DNA of 64,000 nucleotides. It comes from Thalassia testudinum (Eukaryota; Streptophyta; Magnoliopsida; Alismatales; Hydrocharitaceae). Below are positions 21,406 to 33,969 of the stretch, in pieces. How positions within the stretch are numbered: the first letter of the stretch is position 1; each line of letters begins with the position of its first letter. Made by a program: the position numbers and the translations under genes. Below the pieces are notes generated by a model that saw only the letters and a list, made by a program, of their open reading frames with translations, ran no database searches and had not been told where the DNA came from. Location: NCBI GenBank assembly GCA_037157565.1, contig JAZHRO010000055.1, positions 39,215,001 to 39,279,000 on the forward strand, written 5' to 3'.

Positions 21406-22006
21406 ATTAACCAAATCAAATTGAAGGAGGGTTGTTTGGGCAAAAAGAACTTGTATTCTTGAAAACTTGGAGATTGGTTGGATTAGTAATTCATTTGAAT
21501 CATAAAATCCATATTGCTTAAGAGCAGAATTCTAAGAGCCATTCCTCATCTAAAACTTCAATTCGGGGAGAGTTCCCCATTGCATTCTTGTTTTTCACAC
21601 ATATGAATCAACGCACTTGGGCATTACCTGTATACAATGCCCTTCACATTCCAAAGCACTTGTGTCCTAAGCCTTTTAATCTAAAATTGGTGGTAAATTA
21701 ACCCTATTAAGGTTTGGAGGTCTAACTATCTACGTGTAGCACCTATGTGTTGGTGCAGTTTCCTACGTGTTATCGGGTGTCTAAGACTGAGGCAAACGGC
21801 TTTTCAATCTGGCTTGGTGGTTCCGCGGTGCTCGTATTCGGTTCCGTAGGTCATGATAGTAGGTAACTTAGATCTTTAGGCCTTAGGGACACATTTAGAG
21901 GGTAGGACCTTGATTGAATTGATTTGTTAGCAAGTGCACCTATTCGGCGTCATCTCTCTTATCCCCTTCTCTCTTTTCATCACCCCAATTCTTCTTTTGG
22001 CAGTGC
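21406..22006 (+). other. Leader of element D
   Basis: Non-coding. It shares a block near 21640-21680 (CACATTCCAAAGCAC) with the leader of element C. Primer site and 5' LTR are not recognisable to its left. Confidence 0.6.
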
Positions 22007-24060
22007 ATGTTTGAGAGGAGGTCACAAAACCCTGAACTTGTTAAATTGTTTGATAACTCTAGAAGGGAAGAATTTGGTGAATTGTCCTCCTCCTCTGTGA
22101 ACATGGTTGCTCGCCCACCCCCAAATCCTGAGGGTGGAAATCGCCCCCTCCCAATCCACCAGGTGGTGGTGGAGCCGTTGATCCATTAGCCCACCTCCAA
22201 GCCCAAATGGCATTATATATTGAGCAGATTGAGGCCATTAGGGAAACATTGGAGGAAATGCAAAAGCCTCTTGAATGGGAGGAGCCCAGGTCTCTTAGCT
22301 CTTATCAGAATCTTGCTGCGACAGAGACCCTTAGGCAAATTTGTGTCCTTGTGGGCGGAGAGGATTTTGAGCTAAAATCGAACGTAATTGGCCTAATCAA
22401 CTTCCATTATCATGGACTAGCCAGTGAAGACCCTTTTCTTCACTTGGAGGACTTAACCTATTTAGCTGAAACGATTAAACCAAGAAACATCGGGTTGCAT
22501 ATCGTCCTCATGAAAATGTTCCCATTTTCATTGCGGGACAGAGCCGCATAATGGTTGCACACCATTGGGAAACCCCTTCACTCTTGGGAAGAGATGCGTA
22601 CAATGTTTCTCAAGAAATTGTTCCCAATCGGGTGCATAAATGCGCTTCGTCGTGTTATTACTTTTTTCACACAACAAGACGTCGAGCAATTTCATGAGAC
22701 CTTGGAGAGGTATAATGACCTCCTCAGGAAATGTCCACACCACGATCTACCTAAGTGGTATATAGCTCAGATCTTCTATTATGGGCTAAATGAGACTTTG
22801 AGCTAGATTGCAGACGCTTCCTGCTGAGGAAATTTTATGAATAAAGACGAGGATGGAGCGTTTGAACTTTTTGAAAACATGAGTGAAACTTTTATGAACA
22901 ACGCTTCCATCGTCGCCTTTAATTGGACCAGCGCACCTCATAGTGGAGCGCACGAGGTTGACGCGGGACCTTCCCATTCATCCACTAACTTAAATTTAAT
23001 TACACAAAAATTGGATGAAGTCTCTCTCATTCATAAGAAGTTGGACGAATTCTTGGCCAACCATGCCCGTTCCGTGGCTCACACTTCGACTCCTCCACCA
23101 TGTCACAAACCCAATCCTTCCCAAGTCAGGCTGATCTCTAGGAATTCCACACAACTTGAACCATCCTTACCGAGTATTGCGCCAAGCGACTCGGTAAGTA
23201 ATGTGGACTTCGCTTCTGCTAGCCAGTATTATGACGTGAAGGAGCAAGCCTCCATGTACTCGGATGCATTACCATATGCGGATTCGTCTTCTGAATTTGA
23301 AGACGTGTGTGCACTGAGTAACAAGCCATATTTTGCTATTTATAACTTGGGGTGGAGCAACCATCCAAATTTCGCATGGTACAACAACCCTCAGTGCCAA
23401 AACCTCGCTGGTGGACCAATGTGACCGTCCGCACCCGTTATCCGAAGGGCCTAATATAGTTCTTTGGCAAATCTATCGCTTGGCCCTGATGCACCTAAAA
23501 TGGATCACGCATCAAGCCCTCTTGATAAATTGATGCGAATGATGACAGAAATGTCAAAGTGCCATGAAGAAAACATGACTTCTCTTCAACACCAATTGGC
23601 GCAGCAGAATGCTGAGATCAGTCAACTATGCATGACGACTCGATCTTAGGACACTCTTCCTACCCAACCTGTCCCAAACCCACGAAATTTTGTACCTCGT
23701 GGTCCGCAACCACAGGTACGACCTTCTTAGGGCCTGGTTCATTAGATTTTGCAACCTCCGAGTACTCCACTAGGATTTCAGGCTAATTCTGCAGTAGCAC
23801 ATCAACCTTATGTCCCTACTGTGAACCCTCCTTCACCTTATGATCCCAATGGACCTGTGACGTCCAATGTGATTACTACGAGGAGTGGTAAACAGACTGT
23901 CGATCTGCCTCGACCTGATCCTGACCCATTTTCTTCATCGTCCTCTCATTCAGATTGTGCACCACATTCTCGTGAGGACGACACACCCAAACTGGTGCCA
24001 GAGTCAGTCCCATTCCCTAAGGCTCTACTAAGGTAGCCAAAAGGTAAGAAAAAGAACACG
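22007..24060 (+). pseudogene. Element D gag (frame-broken)
   Basis: A start near 22007 leads into the plant retrotransposon gag domain at 22207-22806: FHYHGLASEDPFLHLEDL, MKMFPFSLRDRAA, SWEEMRTMFLKKLFP and ERYNDLLRKCPHHDLPKW are all typical of Athila gag. Stops occur at 22549 and after FYYGLNETLS. Downstream are a coiled-coil-like stretch (23530-23645) and ITTRSGK near 23873, a landmark of Athila gag-pol linkers. Gag forms the virus-like particle around element RNA. Confidence 0.85.
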
Positions 24061-24084
24061 TAGACCTTTGATAATCTGTGTTAT

Positions 24085-24640
24085 TTGTTCAAGGACATTG
24101 AGATCAAGGTTCCCTTACTAGAGGCTATCGACCACGTCTCGACTGTCGCCCGTTTATTTAAGGACTACACTACACTTAGGCGAAAACAAAAGAAAACCAA
24201 GAACCTGGTGGTTCTCTCGCCTCATGCAAGTTGTGCTATATTGTCAAAATTACCACCGAAGCAGAAAGATCCAGGCACCCCTCTCATATCATGCAACATC
24301 AAACGCTGCAATTTTGATCGTGCCTTGCTAGATTTAGGATCTTCCATTAACCTCGTACCAACCATCATGTTCCTGAAGTTTGCATTGGGAGATCTGAAAC
24401 CCACCCCTATTACATTGTAATTGGCAGACTGCTCTGTCAAAATCCTGCAGGGTATGGTAGAAGATGTGGTGGTTAGGGTCAACAGTCGCAGTTTTCTTAT
24501 TGGCTTTCTAGTATTAGATATGGAAGTTCCTGATTCACTTTCTGATTATCCGATAATTCTCGGTAGGCCTTTCTTAGCCACATCCTGCGCCCATATCGAT
24601 TCTGAATCGGGCTGCATTGAGTTGTTGTGGCTTTGAAAAG
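24085..24640 (+). pseudogene. Element D aspartic protease
   Basis: CAILSKLPPKQKDPGTPLISC leads to FDRALLDLGSSINLVP, where Asp at 24331 lies in the DLGSS form of the active site usual for Athila. YPIILGRPFLATSCAHID is the conserved C-terminal part. A TAA splits the domain at 24418-24420. Retroviral-type proteases cleave the gag-pol polyprotein. Confidence 0.85.
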
Positions 24641-25789
24641 CTCAAACTTAACATTTTTAAGGCCGCCAAAAATTTTGATTGCGATCTTATCGAGGATGAC
24701 ACGTCTGATGATGACATGGCTGTCAATGCGTGTATCGGATTGGTAGGGACCTATTCAAATTGCTGCGGCATACCCTTGGAAAATCACAATCGGCTAACTG
24801 ACCTTGACTGTGACATTTTCCCACCCCTTCCCTTACCCTTATCTCTTCTTGACCAGACCCCTGACAAGGTCCACTCCGCTTCTTACGCCTCATGGTTTGA
24901 GTCATTTTCGGGTTGCTCACCTCCAGTCTACTTCCTTGAAGATCGGAGTGCCCTTTCTTTCCCACCAAATCAGGCAGAAGTGACATTTCACACTAGAACC
25001 TTGTTCCTAAATGCTGATCACTGGGGCTCGCCTTTCTTGGATCCATCAATCCAAGGTGATGCTCACCTTGGCCAACTTGAGGGCCAATTTCCTTCTCCCC
25101 TTATTCTTTCTTCTGATCCTTTTGGGACAATCTCGTCTCAAGAATTGCCAGATCTTTCCCCATCCACTCTTGAGCTTAAAGCACTGCCTGACACACTTAA
25201 ATATGCTTTCTTAGGATCAAATGAAACGCTTCCTGTAATCATCAGTTCAAAATTATCCAAGGACCAAGAGTGCAAGCTAATGAAGGTCCTAATTGAACAT
25301 AAGGCAGCCATTGGATGGTCTCTTTCTGATTTAACTGGCATTAGCCCCTCCTACTGCACTTACCACATATATACGGAGGAGGAGGCTCGACCTTCCCGCG
25401 AGATGCAGCGATGTCTCAATCCTAATATGCGGGAGGTCGTCAAGAATGAAATTATTAAGTGGCTTGATGCGGGCATCATTTACTCGATCAGCGACAGCCT
25501 CTGGGTGGGCCTGATTCATGTTGTTCCCAAAAAGGTGGGTCTCACCATCCATGTCAATGATAGGGGCGAATCCATCCCTACACCCACTCCTACATCTTGG
25601 AGAGTGTGTAGACTATAGGAAACTCAATACTGCTACCAAGAAAGACAATTTTCCGCTACCTTTTATCGACCAAATCTTGGAGCGGTTAGCGGGAAACTAG
25701 TTCTTTTGTTTCCTGGATGGATTCTCAGGCTATAACTAGGTGGCTATTGACCCACTACACCAAGAGAAAACCACCTTCACTTGCCCCTT
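24641..25789 (+). pseudogene. Element D reverse transcriptase, N-terminal half only
   Basis: After a linker, LKYAFLGSNETLPVIIS, IGWSLSDLTGISPSYCTY, MQRCLNPNMREVV and VVPKKVGLT appear. A frameshift near 25610 is followed by VDYRKLNTATKKDNFPLPF and FCFLDGFSGYN, with stops. The domain ends at EKTTFTCPF, where element A begins. The catalytic FMDD region is absent. Confidence 0.88.
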
Positions 25790-26725
25790 TGACAGGAACA
25801 CCACCATGAGCCCTGACTAGCTCATTTTGACCCATAAAAGAAAACAAAAGCTCCTATATAACCAACTGGAGGTCCTAATTCACTGAATAACCTTTCTGAG
25901 AGAAAAGTAAGAAATAATGGGTAAAACTGGAATTTTACCATTGCAGTATAACAACGGGTTTTCTCAAGGGCTAAACACAGGTCAAATGGTCTTAACAAGA
26001 TAAAAAGTGGGTTGGTTCAAACAGAAAAGGGTTGTGTGAATGTTGGGAATTAAATGACTTCTTGTAACCCTAAAATAGACCCACTTGATTTAACAAGGTT
26101 CTGGTCAGGATAAATTCACCTAAACCCTCAAAAAATCATAGAAAAATATTCTCTAGGGTTTAGAACCTTAAATTTAGCCATTGGAACTTATTTTGACCTA
26201 AAATAGGGTCTCAGACAAATATTTGCCCTAAATTGAGTTTTTGTGTAAATTGCTCAGTCAAACGTGGTCAAACCCAAAATCTAACCACACCATTGGATTT
26301 CTTAGGTCCAAATTATGTTTGTACCAAAATTGTACCTAAGGGGAATTCATCTTCACCCACTTTGCAAACAGGTCCGACCCAATTTCATTTCTACCCCTAG
26401 ATTTAAAAAACCCTTACATTTGACCCCCTAGCTTCTTCTTTGTTCTTTGCAATTAGGTCCCTCCACCATTATAGCAGAGGGAATCCTACTCCGGCGAGAT
26501 TGCAAGGGCGATTTCTCCCTGATTTCTCAGAGAATCCCCTTCAAAATTGAAAGGGAGATTCTTTGAGAAATCTCCTCCAATGTGAACCTAATTTGAGGCC
26601 CTACTTGGTAACCAATCTCTCATGCGAACACATGAGAGATTCAGGTGTATTTCGAGTTACCATCGACGGCGAACATACGTTGCTTGGAATCTTGGCTTCC
26701 CAGCATAAATCCACCCTCAGAAGCC

Positions 26726-26733
26726 TATTTAAG
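26726..26733 (+). promoter_or_regulatory. Probable TATA box, 5' LTR of A
   Basis: TATTTAAG, conserved at 48614 in the 3' LTR. Confidence 0.5.
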
Positions 26734-27854
26734 AGACCCCAAATCGCCCTGCATCTCCTAAGCTTGAAATCGACTAGGAAAACCCCTCAAATTCATCCCT
26801 TCTCCCCTGGCCAGTTCGCTCATCAAGCTCTAGTGACCATTGATTTCCCTCATCGCCTAGCCACAATACTGGTGGCAGATTCCTCTCCCTCATGTTCGTT
26901 CGCGTTGCGCAGTACCCGTCGAGGCCTCTGCATCCCCTTCGTCCTCGTAGACCACCTTCTCTGAGCACCTTCATCTCCGGCGTCGGTGATACGAGCCAAA
27001 TGCCATCCCTACCTTCCCCTTCGTCTCTTCACTCTCAGATAAGTCCTCTCACCCTCTACTCTATTTTTCCCTCTTTATTTCCCTCGAACGACCACTATCG
27101 CACTCCACCACCATCATCCCCTTCACCTCAGGCCACCACTCTGGCGAGTTCTCTCCACCTCCACAGACCATCTCCCTCCTTGTCGACCGGTCCATAAGCT
27201 CCGCCTTGACTCATTGAACATAGCCCCTCACTCCATACACTCCGCCACTCACCCACAAGTGCCCCCGAACACACCCACTTACACAGCCACAGTGTGCCTT
27301 AGGTACGCTCCCACAGGCGGTCCCACGCCACGCCGACCACTGCAGCACACTCGTTGTGCCTCGGCGAATCCTCCTGAACATTCTGACGTGGCCGCAAGGC
27401 CGTTTGCGTGGTTTTAGGTATAGGGGCTTGCCGCCATTGAAGCGAAGCTCGAAGCAAGCTTGCAGCTGCTCCAGGCTTCGCCCGCTCCAGGCTCATAGTC
27501 CCAGGTTGCGTGGGATACACTTGCGCACAACTTCAGGCATCTAATTGGTGTTGAAGGCTGAAGTTGTAGCTGATTGAACGAAGCATCTCTGCCGCAGACG
27601 CAGGCGAGGAAAGTGGGCAGATAGTCCCACCTCGAAAACTTTTGGCGCACCGCAGCCACATAAGTTGAATTTTCGCATTAAGCTCTTCGCCTCCTACTCA
27701 CGGGGTGAGGTCCCCTCTCATTCGACCCAACGCCTCATCTGCGACCATACCCCGCGGACCTGGTTATCCGACCGACCTAGCACACCTTACCTACCACCGC
27801 ATGCCGGTGGGCCTGGTCCCGGGAGCGTACCCGACCCGATTACCCGAGAAAGTG

Positions 27855-28230
27855 GCTCTGGGAGAGCAAACCTAAGAGAGAAAGAAGAGAAGAGAGCTCG
27901 CGTGGGTAGGGGTAGGTTTTGCTTTGCAGAGGAAGGAAAAGACAAGAAGAAGGAGGAAGCCGAAGTCAGAAGCTAAGGAAAAAGAGAAGGAGCTGAAGGA
28001 AGAAAGAAGGTAGCCGGCAGAGAAAGAGAAAGAAAAGAAGAAGAAGAAGCTGAAGGAAGAAGAAGACTAAAGCCAGAGAACAAAGCAAGGAAAGCAGAGG
28101 AGGAGAAAGGCTAAGGCAAGAAATCAAAAGAAGAGAAAGAAAGAAGAAGAAGCTTGAAAGCAGCCACTAGAGACAGAGAAGAGAAAAGAAGAAGCAGAAG
28201 AAAGACGGAAGATCAAGCACTGTAGCATCC
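27855..28230 (+). repeat. Purine-rich tract in the 5' LTR of A
   Basis: Nearly all A and G for about 375 bases. The 3' LTR has the same tract at 49745-50090. Confidence 0.9.
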
Positions 28231-28384
28231 ACATTTTAATGACCAATTTTGTGCTTATTCACATTCATTGATTTCTTTAATATCCTTGTGCTTACATTTA
28301 TCTTTTTGCACTATAACATTGATTTTAATTGCATATTATATTCAAATTCTCAAGTTGTGATCTTGATTTCTAAACCCTAATTTG

Positions 28385-28400
28385 CTCTCTGTGTTCGACC
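28385..28400 (+). other. U5 motif of the A 5' LTR
   Basis: CTCTGTGTTCGACCTA. The 3' LTR version is CTCCCTGTGTTCGACCTC (50274-50291). Confidence 0.6.
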
Positions 28401-28504
28401 TAGAACTTTAAAATTCGAGTGATAAATTGTATTTGTTTTAAATGCTTTTTCGACTATACTACAATGCGACTTTTCTAAAACTCAATTGAGTGCTCTTAAT
28501 AATT

Positions 28505-28522
28505 TGGCGCCGTTGTCGGGGA
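28505..28522 (+). promoter_or_regulatory. tRNA-Asp primer binding site, element A
   Basis: TGGCGCCGTTGTCGGGGA, one base from the tRNA-Asp complement, three bases after the LTR. Confidence 0.93.
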
Positions 28523-29612
28523 GCAACGGGCGATTAAGAAATCCTAATTACAATTGCTGATTTGGTATTAACTTGATATATCTCTTTTTTGTGATTATTT
28601 TAGGGGAGAAGATTCAAAAGGAGACAGTCGCACAGTAAACACTCTCGGGGCAGGTAATTTCTGATTAATCTCTTTCTCTTAAGCCCCTCATTCTGACAAG
28701 GAAAAAAACAAGATAAAATCAATTAGGGCTACCTGCTTTCCATCTCTAGCAATTCACTAAAGTTGCCTGACTTGATTTCAACAACAAATACTGATTTGTG
28801 CACCCATTTAAGGTAACTAAGGCTACCACCTTTTTGATTGAGCCCTAGATACCATATTTTGGCAACTAAATTGGACCAAAATTAGAGCCAAATTAAGGAT
28901 TTCAATTTAGGATTTTAGAGACACACCTTTATAAGCAAGAATCAACTCTCCAAAAAGAGGTATGCCTAAGCCTTAGCTGAAGAGACTTATTCAAGAAAAC
29001 CCTAAAAATTCAGGTTCTTAAACTCACTTGAATCCTAAAAGAAAGGACCTAAAACTTTTCAAAGGACAAATAGGTGAAGTTGACCCCCTTGTTGGGTCAA
29101 CCAACCTTGAAATTAGGTCACTTTTGCAGTCAATACATCTAAAGTTCAAGCGAAATATTAAGTACCTTTGCTCTTAAATAAAACTGGTAGACTTAAGAGG
29201 TCAAAGTCCCTATTCTGGTCTACCTGAAACATCAGTGACAAGAGAGGTTGGGTGGGGGAAACCCTATAACTCATGGGGATGATCTACCGTGTAGGGGTCT
29301 TTACGAGACTCCCCCTCTCTGGTTGCCTAGGTATTTCTCAGGTGGATGGCTTTCTGACTAAGGGGTATCATCCGCCGTAAACCTCTATAGTCATCCAAAT
29401 TTTTGGGTGTCTTGATTGGGTCCTGCACATTCTACTCTCGTCCAAACCATCGATGCATGTTTGGTAGGAGGTCCTTAAGATCATCCTTGAGACCTCCTTT
29501 AGTGATTCACTCTCGTCGAGGCCAGGCCTCGATGTTCGTGTTTGTGCAGCAACCCCACCACATAGACATCTCCTCTGATTCATTTGAACCAAATTCTCCT
29601 TCTTCCATCATC
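28523..29612 (+). other. Leader of element A
   Basis: About 1.1 kb of untranslated sequence between primer site and the gag ATG. No conserved coding frame. Confidence 0.7.
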
Positions 29613-31075
29613 ATGGCACAACCAGTAGAAGAGGAGAATAACCTTGAGAACCAACTTCAACGCCTTAATGATTTATTTCAAGCCTTTGTAAACCTGCTGT
29701 AGCGTCCTATGATGCGAGATCACTATAATTCCGTTGTGGTGGAGATCGAACCTCGAGTCCAAATCCTAGCTGGAGGTCCTGATTCTAAACTCAAGCCCAA
29801 CATGATTCATGCTATTCTAAAGTTTTATGGGCTTAATTCTGAGGATCCCTTCCAGCACATCAAACAACTCAAACATCTGGGCCAGACCTTTTGGTCAGAT
29901 GTCCAAAATCGGGATATTCTTCTCATGAAGATGTTCTCCTTCTCTCTCATGGACAAAGCAGCTCACTGGTATCAAACTCAAACACGTCCAATCAACACAT
30001 GGGTTGAACTATAATCCGAGTTTTTGAAAAAGTTCTTCCCAGTTGGTCGGACGAATGCCTTACGACACTAGATCACACACTTCACCCAGCAATCTGGAGA
30101 ACCTCTTCATGAAGCATGGGATCTTTTCCTGGATCTCATGCGAAAGTGCCCCCATCACAGAGTTTCTAAATGGGAATAAGTCCAGTCTTTTTACCAGGGA
30201 CTCCTTAAAGATATCTGCTTATTCGTCAATGCAACCTGCGGAGGAAATATCATGGGTCAACACGAAGACACTATGTGGGAGATTCTTGAGAATATGCGTA
30301 AGAACTCCATCAATAATGATTCCATGGGCTTATTCGACCAGACGAATGCCCGCGCATCGACGAATCCAAGGGGAGCACATGAGACGCAGGGCCTGTCCGC
30401 ATCCGTAGACTTGGAATTGATGGCCAGTCGGTTGGACATGGTCTCTATCATTGAGAAGAAGGTGAACGAGCTAGCTCAACATCTGCAGCGAGCCACCTCT
30501 GCGCAAAACTTGTTTTCACAACCGCCTTCTGGGAGGGAAGCTGTGCATAACATCTATCACCGATCTTCTCAGGGGATGGACTTGTATCCACCCTCGTTTG
30601 ACTCTAGAACCGGAGGAAACTTCGGTTCGACCTACTCTAGTTGGGGGAACTCTGAACCCTCGTACTCTGACTTTCCTGAGGTTCCTTAGACCTGCGAGGG
30701 CCTCAACGCCATCCAGAATGACCCATTTTCTAATACTTATAACCCTGGATGGTGGAATCATCCCAACCTCCTGTGGGCAGGAAATAACCAGAATCAAAGA
30801 CCACCATATCAACCCCGTCCACAAGCTCCTCGTCCATATCAGCCACCTTAGCCTTGACCCAACCCCACCTATCAATCTGGGCCAACTCAAACAGATCAAA
30901 TGACTCTTATCCTTCAGACTTTGGCTGACATTTAGAAGACGAATGCGGCTATGCAAAATTAGCACAAGGATGAGATCACAGAGGTTCGTAATCAACTCAC
31001 TCAGATGGTGAATTCCCGCCAACCTAGCACACTCCCTTCTCAACCTCTACCGAATCCAAATAACGTGTTGAACTA
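29613..31075 (+). pseudogene. Element A gag (frame-broken)
   Basis: The ATG at 29613 (MAQPVEEENNLENQLQRL) opens gag. A TAG follows 87 bases later. The domain continues with KFYGLNSEDPFQHIKQL, MKMFSFSLMDKAAHWY, KKFFPVGRTNALRH and LMRKCPHHRVSKW. NPGWWNHPNLLW near 30745 is the conserved tail of Athila gag. A coiled-coil-like region (30940-31070) follows. At least five in-frame stops are visible. Confidence 0.87.
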
Positions 31076-31078
31076 GAG

Positions 31079-31998
31079 GTGCGTTATGAACCCAAATCCG
31101 AGCCAAGTCCACATGATTTATCAGGTCCCTTCTTTCCATCACCTGATGGGATGGAAACTTTGACATCGCATGCGGGATTTCAACAGCAGCCACCTATTTT
31201 ACCAACTCCGAACCAAAACCAGGTAGGATTGAATTCTGTAACAACCTGTAGTGGCAAAGCAACACAAGACCCACCTTATCCAAGCCACTTTCAGCCTGGT
31301 AGTAACCCAAGCCCTAGGATAGTTATCCAGGACACCCCTGTCCCAGATCATGAACCTGGACCTATTCTAGAGGAACCATCCAAGGTTCCATTTCCCGAGG
31401 CCTTGACCAAGGGAAAGAGAACAAATAAACCCGTGGCACCTGAGGAGGATCTGGTCAAGCTCTTTGAACAGGTCCATATAAACATCCCGTTGATGGATGC
31501 GATCCGCCATGTATCGGCTTACGCACGATTTCTGAAAGACGTGTGTACACCCAAGCGTAAGCTGCGAACCAAAAGTGGGAGTTCTATCGTACTATCAGAG
31601 CAAGCTAGCTCTGTAATTTTGAGTAAACTCCCACTTAAGGCAAAAGACCCAGGTACTCGCCTGATTTCCTATACCATTGGTGATACCCAATTTGACAGAG
31701 CTTTATTAGATCTAGGAGCCTCCATAGACCAACAGAGGTGACATTGTAGTTGGCTGACCGATCTATTAAGTCACCTAAAGAAGTACTTGAGGATGTCATT
31801 GTTAGGGTGCGGGATTTCTATTTCTCGGTGGACTTTGTAGTCTTGGATATGGATGCTCCAGAAAAACCAAGGGATACACCAATTATACTAGGGAGACCCT
31901 TTCTGGTCACTGCTAGGGCCAATATAAATTGTGAGGGCCAAATTGAACTGAAATTTGGGAACCAAACACTAAAGATTGACATCTTTAAGGCCCAGTAA
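31079..31998 (+). pseudogene. Element A linker and aspartic protease
   Basis: NSVTTCSGKATQDPPYP corresponds to the ITLRSGK linker. The protease has FDRALLDLGAS with Asp at 31709. It then breaks off, having lost the roughly 18 residues that element D has between SSINLVP and its next block. It resumes with DTPIILGRPFLVTARANIN. The deletion directly after the active site would inactivate the enzyme. Confidence 0.85.
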
Positions 31999-32043
31999 GG
32001 GATTGATTGCGGTGTTGTAGAATAGATACGTGATATCAAGGCT

Positions 32044-33370
32044 GTGGTTGATGATCCGTATATTGAGGAAAACCTGACAACTTCTGATCAACCACAAGAG
32101 GATCAAAACCCGCAATCAGAGGAATCCGAACCTGACCTAGATACACCCATAACTCCTTCCCTTGCTTCTGACACACACCCCGAACCGCTCGCTGCTGCTG
32201 ATAACCCTATTTTGGAGCTCAAGCCTCTTCTCGACCATCTGAAGTACATCTTTTTGGGTTCCAATCAGATGTTTCGTGTGATTATCAACTCCAGACTCAC
32301 ACCTGATCAGGAATCCTGTCTGATTACTATTCTCCAGCAACATCGTAGAGTCATTGGATGGACTCTCGATGATTTGACTGGTATCGATCCCTCTTATTGC
32401 ACACATCGTATCTACACCGAAGAGGGCACACGACCTTTCCGTGAAATGCAAAGACGTTTGAATCCTAATCTGCAGGTGAAAAAGGAGATCATTAAGTAGT
32501 TAGATGCATGGATCATCTACCTAATCTTTAACAGTCGGTGGGTGAGTCCAATCCAGGTTGTGCCTAAGAAGGCAGGACTCACCGTGATCATGACTGAAAT
32601 AGGAGAAATCATACCGACCCGTGTGGTGAATTCGTGGAGAGTCTGCATTGATTACAGAAGACTCAATTCCTCCACGAAGAAGGATCATTTCCCACTACCG
32701 TTTATTGATCAGATCTTCGAGAAACTAGTGGGAAATAGGTTCTTCTGCTTTTTGGATGGGTACTCCAGTTATAACTAGGTGGCAATCCATCTTGAGGACC
32801 AAGAAAAGACCACTTTCACCTGCCCCTTTGGGACGTACGTGTTCTGAAGGATGCCGTTCGGTCTCTATAATGCACTCGCTACTTTTCAGCGGTGCATGCT
32901 TACCATATTCTCAGATATGGTAGGTGATTATCTGGAAGTCTTCATGGATGACTTTTCAGTATTCGGAGAATCATTTGACGATTGCCTCCTGCACTTGTTC
33001 TAAATCTTCAGGCGGTGCATTGACGTGAATCTGGTTCTTTCTTAGGAAAAGAGCCATTTCATGGTGGCTAAAGGAATTGTCCTGTGACATCTCATATCAG
33101 AAAAGGGCATCCAAGTCGATCGAGCCAAGGTGAACTTGATTTCCAAACTCCCTATGCCTAGCTCGATCAAGGACATTTGATCTTTTCTGGGGCACGTCGA
33201 TTTTTATCGTCGATTCATTCCTCATTTCTCAAAGATCGCGTGCCCCCTGACCACTCTGCTTTCTAAGGATGTACCTTTTGAAATCTCCAAGGAATGCACT
33301 CAAGCATTTGAGATCCTCCATGATCGAGTTACCCAAGCTCCGATCCTACAGTCCCTTGATTGGTTTCAAC
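32044..33370 (+). pseudogene. Element A reverse transcriptase
   Basis: Conserved stretches in order: IGWTLDDLTGIDPSYCTH, REMQRRLNPNLQ, VVPKKAGLTV, WRVCIDYRRLNSSTKKDHF, FCFLDGYSSYN (stop), RMPFGLYNALATFQRCM and the catalytic EVFMDDFSVFG, with FMDD at 32941-32952 in place of YVDD as is usual in Athila. Then GIQVDRAKVNLISKLP and FLGHVDFYRRFIPHFSKI. At least seven stops interrupt it. Confidence 0.92.
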
Positions 33371-33375
33371 CCTTT

Positions 33376-33745
33376 GAGATCATGTGCGATGCATCTAATT
33401 TTGCTGTAGGAGCGGTACTTGGGCAAAAAATTGACAGGAAACCCGTGGTCATCTACTACGCTAGCAAGACACTTGACGAGGCTCAGCGTAACTACATAGT
33501 TATAGAGAAAGAGCTGCTAGCCGTAGTATTTGCCCTGGAAAAATTTAGATCATATCTCCTAGTTTCCCGTGTTATCATTTACTTGGATCACACAGCTGTG
33601 AGGCATCTTCTTGCAAAGAAGGATGCAAAACCTTGATTAATCTGCTGGATCTTGCTGTTGCAAGAGTTTGACCTCGAGATTCGCAACAAAGTGAGAAAAC
33701 AGAACATGGTAGCTGATCACTTATCCTGCCTTCCTTTTGAGATCA
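33376..33745 (+). pseudogene. Element A RNase H
   Basis: MCDASNFAVGAVLGQ holds the first acidic residue. YYASKTLDEAQRNYIVIEKE holds the second, and LDHTAVRHLLAKKDAKP the third. The tail reads EFDLEIRNKVRKQNMVADHL. A stop after AKP separates the tail. This domain removes template RNA during reverse transcription. Confidence 0.9.
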
Positions 33746-33969
33746 TCGAGCCTTTCGAACCCATCACGGAACATTTTCATGATGAGCACCTCTTGACTAT
33801 CAATATAGGGCTTCCATGGTTTGCTGATATAGTAAATTTCCTCGCATCGCATCAAATCCCGTCCGATTGGACGAAGGCCAAGAAGGACAAATTGCTTTAT
33901 GATGCCAAGTATTACTTCTGGGAAGACCCATATCTTTTCTGCATCAGTGCTGATCAAATCATTTGATGA

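Larger units (their letters stand above)
25790..28501 (+). mobile_element. 5' LTR of element A
   Basis: It runs from TGACAGGAACACC to ...CTCTTAATA, aligning base for base at both ends with 47676-50389 (TGATGGGAACACC ... CTCTTAACA). The terminal CA has become TA. It has TATTTAAG at 26726 and a purine-rich tract at 27855-28230. A 20-odd-base hairpin present in the 3' LTR (50108-50129) is replaced here by TGACC near 28240. Frames at 26563-27976 are LTR overlaps. Confidence 0.92.
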
